From positions 1 through 21,812 of the forward strand of contig CANNLO010000041.1 in NCBI GenBank assembly GCA_947505055.1: 21,812 bases of DNA. The letters are read 5' to 3'. The translations under genes and the position numbers were made by a program. The DNA comes from Methylococcaceae bacterium. Its GTDB lineage: Bacteria; Pseudomonadota; Gammaproteobacteria; Methylococcales; Methylomonadaceae. Shown one piece after another: positions 6,828 through 14,700 of this stretch (positions within the stretch are counted from its first letter, which is position 1; each line of letters starts with the position of its first letter). A model generated the notes under the pieces. That model saw nothing but the letters and a program-made list of their open reading frames with translations, ran no database searches and had not been told where the DNA came from.

Positions 6828-7916
6828 ATGCATACAAAATACAACACTGATGACTTGAGAATTTGTGCGACTAAAGAAGTCATTGCACCGGTTCAGGTTC
6901 ATACTGAAATGCCAATTAGCGATACTGCGGCACAAACGACTTTATTGGCCAGGCAGGATGTACACAAAATTCTGGCTGGTCTGGATGATCGATTGGTTGT
7001 GGTGGTCGGTCCCTGTTCTATTCATGATCCGGTAGCAGCGCATGAATATGCCCGGCTTCTCAAAGTGGTTAAGGATGAGTTGGTTGATGATCTGGTTATT
7101 GTGATGCGGGTTTATTTTGAGAAACCTCGAACAACAGTAGGCTGGAAAGGTCTGATTAACGACCCTGATCTGGACTCCAGTTTTAATATCAATAAAGGTT
7201 TGCGTGTCGCCAGACAATTGTTAATTGATGTTAATGAAGCCGGCGTGCCTGCCGCAACTGAATATCTGGATTTAATCACGCCACAGTATATTTCCGACTT
7301 GATCGCCTGGGGTGCTATTGGTGCCAGAACTACTGAAAGTCAGGGGCATCGCGAGCTGGCTTCGGGCGTGTCTTGTCCAATCGGCTTTAAAAATTCTACC
7401 GATGGCACCATCAAAATCGCAATTGATGCGATCGGTGCGGCGATGAGTCCGCATCACTTTATCTCATTGAATAAAGCGGGCCAGTCAGCTATTTTCTCAA
7501 CCACTGGCAATGACGATGTCCATATTATTTTAAGAGGCGGCAACGATCGCCCAAACTATGATGCGGTCAGCGTTGAACAGGTTGCTGAAGGGCTTGTAAA
7601 TGCAGAACTAAGACCGAATATCATGATTGATTTCAGTCATGCCAATAGCTTAAAACAATGTCAGCGACAATTAATCGTCGGTGATGATGTTTCCGCGCAA
7701 ATCGCCAACGGTGATCACCGGATTATGGGTGTGATGATTGAAAGTCATCTTAAAGCCGGCAGTCAAAAAGTCGTTGAGGGCCAGCCTTTGGTCTATGGTC
7801 AAAGTATTACCGATGGATGTTTATCATGGGACGATACTGTTCCATTATTAAGAGGATTGGCCGGAGCGGTAAGAAAACGCAGGACTGTGGACACCAATCG
7901 GAGTTTAAGCAAATGA
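6828..7916 (+). CDS. aroG: 3-deoxy-7-phosphoheptulonate (DAHP) synthase, class I
   Basis: This enzyme condenses phosphoenolpyruvate and erythrose 4-phosphate to DAHP, the first step of the shikimate pathway, in the cytoplasm. The 362-residue protein matches E. coli AroG/AroF/AroH throughout. Visible motifs are [12 protein letters not shown] (metal-ligand Cys in GPCS, about residue 63), [16 protein letters not shown], the GARTTESQ loop, [20 protein letters not shown] and MIESHL. An in-frame TTG lies 12 bases upstream (6816), but the ATG at 6828 is preferred because it gives the usual N-terminus; neither has a strong Shine-Dalgarno sequence. The family is feedback-inhibited by one aromatic amino acid, and which one cannot be settled here, so the symbol means the family rather than the Phe-sensitive isozyme. 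Its stop codon overlaps the start of the thiS-thiG fusion (ATGA). Confidence 0.93.
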   Translation: MHTKYNTDDLRICATKEVIAPVQVHTEMPISDTAAQTTLLARQDVHKILAGLDDRLVVVVGPCSIHDPVAAHEYARLLKVVKDELVDDLVIVMRVYFEKPRTTVGWKGLINDPDLDSSFNINKGLRVARQLLIDVNEAGVPAATEYLDLITPQYISDLIAWGAIGARTTESQGHRELASGVSCPIGFKNSTDGTIKIAIDAIGAAMSPHHFISLNKAGQSAIFSTTGNDDVHIILRGGNDRPNYDAVSVEQVAEGLVNAELRPNIMIDFSHANSLKQCQRQLIVGDDVSAQIANGDHRIMGVMIESHLKAGSQKVVEGQPLVYGQSITDGCLSWDDTVPLLRGLAGAVRKRRTVDTNRSLSK

Positions 7917-8890
7917 TGGTTTATGTGAATGGCGATACGCGAGACTATGCTGAAAATAGCAAAGTCGCCGATGTGGTTGCCGATTTGGGATTAACCGGCA
8001 AGAAAATTGCGATTGAATTGAATAAAGAAATTTTACCGTTTCAGCAATATGCCACCCAAACATTACAGGCTGGTGATCGTTTGGAAATCGTTCATGCGAT
8101 TGGCGGCGGGCAGGATGATTCTTTTATGCTGGCCGGGGTTAGCTATCATTCAAGATTGCTGGTTGGTACAGGTAAGTATAAGGATATGGAAGAAACCCGT
8201 CTGGCCATTGAAGCCAGTGGCGCACAAATTGTGACGGTAGCGCTACGTCGTACCAATATCGGCCAAAATCCCGGTGAGCCCAATTTGCTGGATGTTATTT
8301 CGCCTGACAAATACACGATTTTACCTAATACGGCGGGTTGTTATACTGCCGAAGACGCCGTTAGAACCTGTCGTTTGGGTCGGGAATTGCTGGGCGGGCA
8401 TAAACTGGTCAAACTGGAAGTGCTGGCCGACCAGAAAACTTTGTTTCCTGACGTCGCTGAAACCTATCTGGCCGCTGAACTGCTGGTTAAAGATGGTTTT
8501 GATGTGATGGTCTACACCAACGATGATCCGATTGCCGCAAAAAGACTGGAAGATATTGGTTGCGTAGCGGTAATGCCGCTGGCGGCGCCCATTGGCTCAG
8601 GTTTGGGTGTTCGTAATCCTTATAATATTTTAACCATTGTTGAAAATGCCAAGGTTCCTATTTTGGTTGATGCCGGCGTAGGCACGGCTTCTGATGCGGC
8701 TATTGCGATGGAATTGGGTTGTGATGGCGTGTTGATGAATACCGCTATTGCAGCCGCCAATAATCCCATATTGATGGCTTCGGCAATGCGCAAAGGTATC
8801 GAAGCGGGTAGGGAAGCATTTTTAGCGGGACGCATGCCGCGCAGACGTTTTGCTTCTGCGTCGTCGCCAATCGACGGTTTATTCTTTTAA
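7913..8890 (+). CDS. thiSG: Sulfur carrier ThiS fused to thiazole synthase ThiG
   Basis: A 325-residue fusion for making the thiazole half of thiamine. Residues 1-66 are ThiS, a ubiquitin-like sulfur carrier (start [15 protein letters not shown], end HAIGGG at 61-66). The rest is ThiG, a TIM-barrel enzyme with GTGKY, the Schiff-base lysine K167 in KLVKLEV, and the phosphate-binding stretch [11 protein letters not shown]. In the separate proteins the ThiS C-terminal Gly-Gly must be free for adenylation by ThiF and thiocarboxylation. Here GGG is followed directly by QDDSF and ThiG, so the carrier must either be cut free or work through another arrangement. Such fusions are known as a bifunctional family. 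The start is set at the ATG overlapping the aroG stop (a second ATG follows); a longer upstream frame runs inside aroG and is not used. No TPP riboswitch is seen, in line with co-transcription from aroG. Confidence 0.9.
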   Translation: MMVYVNGDTRDYAENSKVADVVADLGLTGKKIAIELNKEILPFQQYATQTLQAGDRLEIVHAIGGGQDDSFMLAGVSYHSRLLVGTGKYKDMEETRLAIEASGAQIVTVALRRTNIGQNPGEPNLLDVISPDKYTILPNTAGCYTAEDAVRTCRLGRELLGGHKLVKLEVLADQKTLFPDVAETYLAAELLVKDGFDVMVYTNDDPIAAKRLEDIGCVAVMPLAAPIGSGLGVRNPYNILTIVENAKVPILVDAGVGTASDAAIAMELGCDGVLMNTAIAAANNPILMASAMRKGIEAGREAFLAGRMPRRRFASASSPIDGLFF

Positions 8891-8927
8891 TTTAACCGTT
8901 TGATTTTTTTGCTGCCCTTCAAGTCAA

Positions 8928-8959
8928 ACAGATAACATTTTTTAAGGGATGTTATCTGT
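8928..8959. other. 11-bp inverted repeat between thiSG and trmB
   Basis: ACAGATAACAT (8928-8938) and ATGTTATCTGT (8949-8959) form a perfect stem around a 10-base loop (TTTTTAAGGG). No T tract follows on either strand, so it is not a standard terminator. It may slow or pause transcription, process the mRNA, or bind a protein upstream of trmB. Confidence 0.5.
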
Positions 8960-9027
8960 AAATTGTCCCGTTTTGACTGGGAAGTCCAATTTTGAACCCA
9001 CCGAATACCTCTGGTAATTGTATTTTT

Positions 9028-9723
9028 ATGCTCTCCCCTGAAAAAAATCCCGCTCACAGAATCAGAAGTTTTATTCGTCGACAAGGACGCATTACTCAAG
9101 GCCAGCAATTAGCGATAGATAATCATTGGGATCGCTATAGTCTTGATCCTGAATTGGATTATGATTTTGAACAGGTTTTTGGTCGCATCGCGCCCTTAAT
9201 TGTTGAAATTGGTTTTGGGACCGGCGACAGTCTGGCAAAAATGGCGGCGGCCAATCCCGAAAACGATTATATCGGCATTGAAGTGCACAAGCCGGGCGTC
9301 GGGCATTTAATGTTATTGCTGGATCAGCAAGGACTCACCAATGTAAGAATTTATTGCCACGATGCGATTGATATTATTGAACACAAGATTGCAAGTAATA
9401 GCCTGGCGGGTGTGCATCTTTTTTTTCCAGATCCGTGGCCTAAAAAAAAGCACCATAAGCGGCGTATTGTCCGTCCCAGTTTTGTTGAATTATTAGTCAA
9501 CAAACTTCAGCCGGACGGTTATTTTCATGCTGCGACCGATTGGCAAAATTACGCCGAAAACATGTTGAAAATATTATCTCAGGGCATTGGTTTTAAAAAT
9601 GCCAGTCCTGCCGGTGACTATTGTGAGCGACCAGAATATCGTCCGTTAACAAGGTTTGAACAGCGTGGCATTCGTTTGGGACATGGTGTCTGGGATTTGA
9701 TTTTCAGAAAAGCGAAAGATTAA
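9028..9723 (+). CDS. trmB: tRNA (guanine-46-N7)-methyltransferase
   Basis: TrmB transfers a methyl group from S-adenosylmethionine to N7 of G46 in the variable loop of many tRNAs. The 231-residue protein shows the SAM site EIGFGTGDSL (about 60-69), GIEVHKPG (about 83-90) and the family signature LFFPDPWPKKKHHKRRI (about 131-147), with the N-terminal RSFIRRQGRIT common in gammaproteobacterial TrmB. The ATG at 9028 gives the expected N-terminus. An in-frame TTG at 8992, preceded by GGGAAG, could add 12 residues and cannot be excluded. It lies 137 bases after thiSG in the same direction, with the 8928-8959 hairpin between them. Confidence 0.93.
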   Translation: MLSPEKNPAHRIRSFIRRQGRITQGQQLAIDNHWDRYSLDPELDYDFEQVFGRIAPLIVEIGFGTGDSLAKMAAANPENDYIGIEVHKPGVGHLMLLLDQQGLTNVRIYCHDAIDIIEHKIASNSLAGVHLFFPDPWPKKKHHKRRIVRPSFVELLVNKLQPDGYFHAATDWQNYAENMLKILSQGIGFKNASPAGDYCERPEYRPLTRFEQRGIRLGHGVWDLIFRKAKD

Positions 9724-9811
9724 ACCAGTAGTTATTCAATTTCGGCGTGGAAACCTTATCAAGTTAAGTGCGTGTATTTTGCTTATTTTGCCTGTAGAGT
9801 GATAGGATAAG

Positions 9812-9827
9812 ATTCAATGCATTGAAT
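9812..9827. promoter_or_regulatory. 16-bp perfect palindrome upstream of the DksA-like gene
   Basis: ATTCAATGCATTGAAT is a perfect palindrome about 60 bases before the start at 9889. It abuts a possible -35 box (TTGACT, 9828-9833), although the -10 region at the proper distance (TAAACG or TTTAAA near 9849-9856) is weak. The position suits a repressor operator. This rests on sequence symmetry alone. Confidence 0.3.
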
Positions 9828-9888
9828 TTGACTTTATTTAAAGCAAGTTTTAAACGCACATCTGTCAGACGTAAAAGAGTGATTTGTT

Positions 9889-10218
9889 ATGAACGAATAT
9901 GAGCAAGTACGCAACAGCCTGATTGACATGCTGGAAGATCTTGACGATCGACTGGCGAAAATCACACGTGATGTCAGGGAGCCTTTGGATCATGACTTTG
10001 AAGAGCAGGCGACACAGGCGGAGAATGACGAGGTTCTGGATGGTTTGGGCAATGCTGCAAGAACCGAAATTGAATTGGTCAGACAAGCCATTTCCAGAAT
10101 TGATAAAGGCCAATACGGTGTTTGTCAGGTATGCGGTAAAGCGATTAATGTCGAGCGTTTAAAAGCCATACCCTACTCCAGTCTCTGCATAAAATGCGCC
10201 AGTCAGGCGGGCTGTTAA
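9889..10218 (+). CDS. Short TraR/DksA-family zinc-finger protein
   Basis: A 109-residue protein with a helical N-terminal half (acidic stretch LEDLDDRLAKI, then LDHDFEEQATQAENDEVLDGL) and a C-terminal four-cysteine zinc finger, C79-x2-C82-x17-C100-x2-C103 (CQVCGKAINVERLKAIPYSSLCIKC). DksA proper is about 150 residues and acts in the RNA polymerase secondary channel with ppGpp. This protein lacks much of the long coiled coil, so it belongs with the short DksA/TraR-like proteins whose targets are mostly unknown, and binding to RNA polymerase is inferred. The start ATG follows AAAGAGTG at a suitable distance. It stands alone between trmB and skp, with a 16-bp palindrome upstream that may be its operator. 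Confidence 0.85.
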   Translation: MNEYEQVRNSLIDMLEDLDDRLAKITRDVREPLDHDFEEQATQAENDEVLDGLGNAARTEIELVRQAISRIDKGQYGVCQVCGKAINVERLKAIPYSSLCIKCASQAGC

Positions 10219-10258
10219 CAATAAAATCTTAAGATTTATAAAGATTTGTTAAAACTTT

Positions 10259-10287
10259 TTGTTTAAAAGGCTTAGCCCCTTTATAAT
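10259..10287 (+). promoter_or_regulatory. Candidate sigma-70 promoter of skp
   Basis: TTGTTT (10259-10264), a 17-base spacer and a perfect TATAAT (10282-10287) predict transcription from about 10294, giving a leader of roughly 55 bases before the skp ATG. The -35 box keeps only the TTG of the consensus. Confidence 0.5.
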
Positions 10288-10349
10288 TCAACAAAACTAA
10301 CAAGTTTTTTATTCCCTCTATTTCACTACAACCAGAGACCTGTTTAACA

Positions 10350-10850
10350 ATGAAAACCAAAATTGCCCTATTTTTGGGACTGTTGCTTATCACCAACGTA
10401 AGTTTTGCTGACTTAAAGATTGGCTTCGTCAATATTCCTGCTGTTCTTGAGAAAGCTCCACAAGCCGAAAAAGCCAAAAAACGTCTGGAACAAGAATTTT
10501 CTCCGCGCGACAAACAGTTAGTCGCTCAACAAAAAGAAATTCAAACCATGGACGAAAAAATGACCCGTGATGCTGCAGTTATGGGCGAATCAGCTCGTAG
10601 CAACATGGAAAAAGACATTTTAAACAAGAAACGTGATGCAAAAAGAGCGCAACAAGAATTCAGCGAAGATTTTAATGTTCGTCGTAATGAAGAACTGGGT
10701 AAATTACAAGGTCGTATCGTTGAAGTTATTCGTGGAATAGCTAAAGATCAAAGCTTTGATTTGTTATTAACCGATGGCGTTATTTATGCCAACGAACAAA
10801 TTGATGTTACGGCTCAAGTTCAACAAAAGTTATCAGCGTTACCTAATTAA
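10350..10850 (+). CDS. skp: Periplasmic chaperone of the Skp/OmpH family
   Basis: A 166-residue periplasmic chaperone that in this family holds unfolded outer-membrane proteins as a trimer. A signal peptide covers residues 1-20 (MKTKIALFLGLLLITNVSFA). The mature part starts DLKIGFVNIPAVLEKAPQ, the typical first strand of Skp. A long charged helical region follows (about 35-130, rich in K, E, Q and R; the coiled-coil tentacle), and the end (FDLLLTDGVIYANEQIDVT) closes the body domain. Length is normal. It is usually found between bamA and lpxD; here it is a single gene, so it may be a second copy or a relocated one. It has a candidate promoter at 10259-10287 and ends at the 10894-10925 terminator. 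Confidence 0.87.
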   Translation: MKTKIALFLGLLLITNVSFADLKIGFVNIPAVLEKAPQAEKAKKRLEQEFSPRDKQLVAQQKEIQTMDEKMTRDAAVMGESARSNMEKDILNKKRDAKRAQQEFSEDFNVRRNEELGKLQGRIVEVIRGIAKDQSFDLLLTDGVIYANEQIDVTAQVQQKLSALPN

Positions 10851-10893
10851 TAGGTTTAGCCGGAGTCTTTCAGACTCTCTTGATACGATCCAG

Positions 10894-10925
10894 AAAAAAG
10901 GCAACCAAATCAGTTGCCTTTTTTT
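10894..10925. terminator. Bidirectional terminator shared by skp and trmN6
   Basis: A 12-bp stem is formed by AAAAAAGGCAAC (10894-10905) and GTTGCCTTTTTT (10913-10924), with a 7-base loop and T tracts on both strands. It ends the convergent skp and trmN6 transcripts. The trmN6 stop codon lies in the loop, so one arm also encodes the last residues of TrmN6 (K-K-G-N). A second small hairpin (GAGTCT-TTC-AGACTC, 10863-10877) precedes it on the skp side. Confidence 0.85.
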
Positions 10926-11644
10926 ATTTCTGATTGTTCTGCAAATCGTAACAGAAACTCCGATAGATAAACCTCGCTTTCTTGGCTGTAAATGCCTTGA
11001 GAGGCATAAATGGTCAGCAATCTTGCAGTATATTTTGTAGCACAGCGACTAAATGTCAGTGCAGATACTTTGGCTACATTATGTTCAAAGCCTCGAAAAT
11101 CGGTTTGATGGATTAAATAAAACCCCACACTTAATGCTTGAGCAGAAACTTTTGCTACCGCATGAACGGGAATTAACAGGTAAAACAAGCCTTGTGGGGA
11201 TAATAATTGCTCCGCAATACTCAATAAATCGGAGAAGGGTAATTGATCTGTATGCCTGGCGGTATTCCGAAGTACATCGCTGGTTCTGCTATGGTTTTCA
11301 AAAAACGGTGGATTGCTGATGATGAGGTCGTAAAGTCGGGTAGCCGTTATGGCAAAGCTTTGAATATCCTGATGTACCGCCTCAAGTTGTTTTGACCAGG
11401 GGCTGTTTGCAAAGTTGACGCTGGCTTCCTGATAGGCTTCCAGGGTCAATTCGACTGCGGTGATTTGCGTTGCGCCCAGCTGAGCGGCCATCAATGATAG
11501 TACGCCGGTACCTGCTCCAATGTCCAATACCATATCGCCCGATTGTATGGGCGCCATTGCACCGAATAAAACAGCATCGGTGCATATTTTCATGCCTGAG
11601 TTTTTTTGTACTACTGAAAACTGCTGGAAACGGAAGGTTGACAT
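10910..11644 (-). CDS. trmN6: tRNA1(Val) (adenine-37-N6)-methyltransferase
   Basis: A SAM-dependent enzyme that methylates A37 next to the anticodon of tRNA1(Val) (YfiC family). The 244-residue protein has an N-terminal F-R-F-Q-Q-F start, KICTDAVLFGAM (about 19-30), the SAM loop VLDIGAGTGVLSLM (about 39-52), the acidic AVEL, and the catalytic ISNPPFF (about 109-115) typical of N6-adenine methyltransferases. The length fits the family. The start ATG is preceded only by a weak GGA. It follows the 1350-residue membrane-protein gene by 59 bases in the same direction, so the two may share a transcript. Its stop codon lies within the loop of the terminator shared with skp. Confidence 0.9.
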   Translation of the reverse strand: MSTFRFQQFSVVQKNSGMKICTDAVLFGAMAPIQSGDMVLDIGAGTGVLSLMAAQLGATQITAVELTLEAYQEASVNFANSPWSKQLEAVHQDIQSFAITATRLYDLIISNPPFFENHSRTSDVLRNTARHTDQLPFSDLLSIAEQLLSPQGLFYLLIPVHAVAKVSAQALSVGFYLIHQTDFRGFEHNVAKVSALTFSRCATKYTARLLTIYASQGIYSQESEVYLSEFLLRFAEQSEIKKGN

Positions 11645-11703
11645 AAAACATTATTAATCCAAAAAAATAGTCGCAATTACATATCTTCCTGCTTGGCAGC
11701 TAA

Positions 11704-14700
11704 TCATTTGTCATCAGATTTAGTCTCAACGACTATCTTTTTAGCAACGCTTTTATTCCAGAGTCCATGACAGGAAAAACAGGCCCAACCCCATTTTAGC
11801 CAGTTGAGTAAAGAAACGGCCAACCATAATGACCAGATCAACATCAACAAACGATACGTCATTAACGGTACGGAGATTAGCGTCGCTTGTGGCAAGGTTG
11901 CGATGCTTCTGTCCTGATACCAGTTTAAGTTAAACGCCGTTGAGTTGTTTCCGATAACCTGCATATCGGGGGACCCCAATAACCCTTGCTCAACAGCTAC
12001 AAATAGAATACCCAGCGAAACCAGCGTTAAGCCGACTAAGCTAATTTGCAGCATATTAAAATAACGAAAACCGGTAACTGTTTGTTCCTTGCGCCAGCCC
12101 AGCAATATTAACCAGGCAATCACAATGCCTGCCGATTGCAAAGGAATCTGACTAAGTCCCACCAATAACAAAAACCATTGTAGTTTTTTTAATGGCGTTA
12201 GCGAAATTTTACCCAAACCTGACGACAACAAAAGGATAACCAACAGTACGCCCCAAAACAAAACGGCAGGCCCCATAGTCGGCCCAACAGTAAATAACAC
12301 CCAGCGATCCTGCCCCAGGCTGATATTCAGGTTGGCGTTAACACCTGCTAAACCCAAATCAAGCTCAGGTGTTGAAAATAGGCTACTTATGCCGGCCGCT
12401 TCCCGCCAGCTGATCGAAACTTCCTGCTTGCCGGGATTAACCGGTAAGGTAAGTTTACGACCATCTTGCCTGATGGGTTGGTTTTGACCGTTAATCGCAA
12501 CAGCCTGTAACACAGCCTGTTCGGGCAGAATGATGGTGTGCTGTGCCCCTTGTGAACTTCTCAGGCTGAGGTTTAAGTCAGCTTCCTGAGAACGTTGCCC
12601 TGGTCTGACACTTAAATGGCTTTTGTCGAGCGTTAGGGTTTGGCCTTGCAAAGCTTCAGGCCGGGTTATTTGTAATGTGATTTTCTCTCCCGGCCACGGA
12701 TGCCATTCGGGTAGCCATTGCCCATCGCCATTTAATTGATTCATGGCGATACCTGACGTTTCAACATGCCAGATGGGACTGATATCCGCTTTTAAAACCT
12801 CTATGAATTGAGTGGTATCGCTGGCAATAAAATCGATGTTTTCTGATTTTTCTAACGTTGATTCCCACTGCAGAGTGCTTTGCTGGGCCGGAAGATTTAT
12901 TTCGACTTTACCGTCTTTAACCCGAATGCCTGGGCTGGTCACCGATTCGCCAGGCAATAAAGGTACAGCTAAAACCACAGCAGAATCAGGCGGTGAAAGC
13001 CGTAATATTTGTGTGGTGACGCGCCAATCAAGCCCTAATTGCAATGTACGTTCAACCCTGACAAATGGCGGCAAAGTGCCTGGTTCCAATAGGGTCTTTT
13101 TTTGCTGACCACTGGTGTTGATTCGGCTAAATTGCAGTTGCTCGTCGGCTTGACCATTTTCCTGTAGGCCAATGACTTGCCAGCCGCTCTGTTGAACATG
13201 GATCCAATTTGGCTTTAATGGCAAAGGCAAGGTAAATTGACTTGATAACGGCGTATTTCCGTTCAGTGTAACCAGATGTTCGCCTGCATCCACCTCCATC
13301 CATAAATAGTTGTTTTCGCGATACAGTCCTGAGGCGGCCTTGCCGTCGATCAGAACTTGGTTTGGAAACCATTGTTCATAAGCAGCGGGTAAAGGAAGCG
13401 CCAGAGTTTGCTGGGCATGAATCTGCAAAGAAATCGTTATGTCCCTGTCGGTCAGCACCATGTTCATCTGCTGAATTTGTGCACAACTGGGTAAACAGTC
13501 AGGCGGCAACGGTTTCTCCAGTAGCCGGGTTCTGAGTTCGTCCAGAAGGACTTTGTTCGGAATATCGGCATAAACCTTAGGAGACGGCATGAACAGCATC
13601 GGTAAAAGAAAAAGCCAGAGCAATAAGGGTGTCGCGGGGCGAATGGATTTGAAATTAGTTTTTTCCAAAGCGCCAAACATCAATAAAGCCAGTACAGCAA
13701 CCAAAATGACGCGCATAAAATTGAGTAACAGGGTCAATGTTGGCGTCAAATACCATAAATGCAACTGTTGTTGGGCTGTAACCGAACCATTCCATGTTAA
13801 CAACACCTTATGCCATTGCCATTGCGGTAAGCCCGGGCCGGTCTGCACTTTGGCCTTGGGATCGATGCGCTCTAAATTGACCTCCGTGTCTGAATAGCTA
13901 TCAGGTAATGATATTGTGGGAATCGTGCGATTCAAGGTGGGTGCCTCCATCATGCTAAGATTTTGAGCGGCAGGCGCGGGTAAGTCCATTTCTGCCATCT
14001 TATCAACCCTGCTCGCATCGATTGTGAAGCGTGGGCTTTGAACAAGGTTTTCAAGTTGTGGATAAAGCCCGGTACGAATCTGCTGAACCATAAAAGGCAC
14101 GCTCGTTATGATTAGAGCCAAGCAGAAAACGTTGCGATACCAACTCATGAGTTTAAAAAAACGGCCCTGTGGTAATACCTTAATCAAAGCGGTGGCGGCC
14201 AGAATATTTAACCAAACATACTGGGGAGAGCCCGGCTCATGCCAGATTAAGACCAGTGAAAGCAAGGCAAGACCGCCCCAATAGCGATTCCATAGCCGAC
14301 CGGTTGCAAGCGCCGCAATCAAAACCAGAAATAAATCCAGCAAGGTCCAACGGGACAACCAGCTCTCAGGCACATTATCAACGCCAATGGCTGCCAGCAA
14401 ACGCCACCCGGGTGGCAAATTCAGTTCGGCACTGACTGTGTGAAAGTCTTGCTCCCAGCCCACTGCGCTAATTTCGTTGATAGCACCAGCGGTGCGACTG
14501 TCGGCATCCAGCATTATTGAGCCGGCTCTGACTTCCACGCCTTGCTTGCCTGATTTGTCCTGGGTAATCAGCTGATTTTTGCTGTTCAATTGAACTTTCC
14601 CAACTTGTGTTTGCGGTAAAGTATTCAGTCGCCAACCGCTGGTCATTTTGCCGGTAATAGTGTCATTGACCGTATAACCTGAGCCGTCAAAATCCAGCCA

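Noticed and set aside
7817..7912. Longer N-terminus for the ThiS-ThiG protein
   Set aside because: It lies wholly inside the aroG coding region and adds residues foreign to ThiS; the ATG overlapping the aroG stop gives the normal ThiS start.
10224..10237. 14-bp palindrome AAATCTTAAGATTT just after the DksA-like gene as a terminator
   Set aside because: AT-only arms, no loop and no T tract; chance symmetry in AT-rich DNA is likely.
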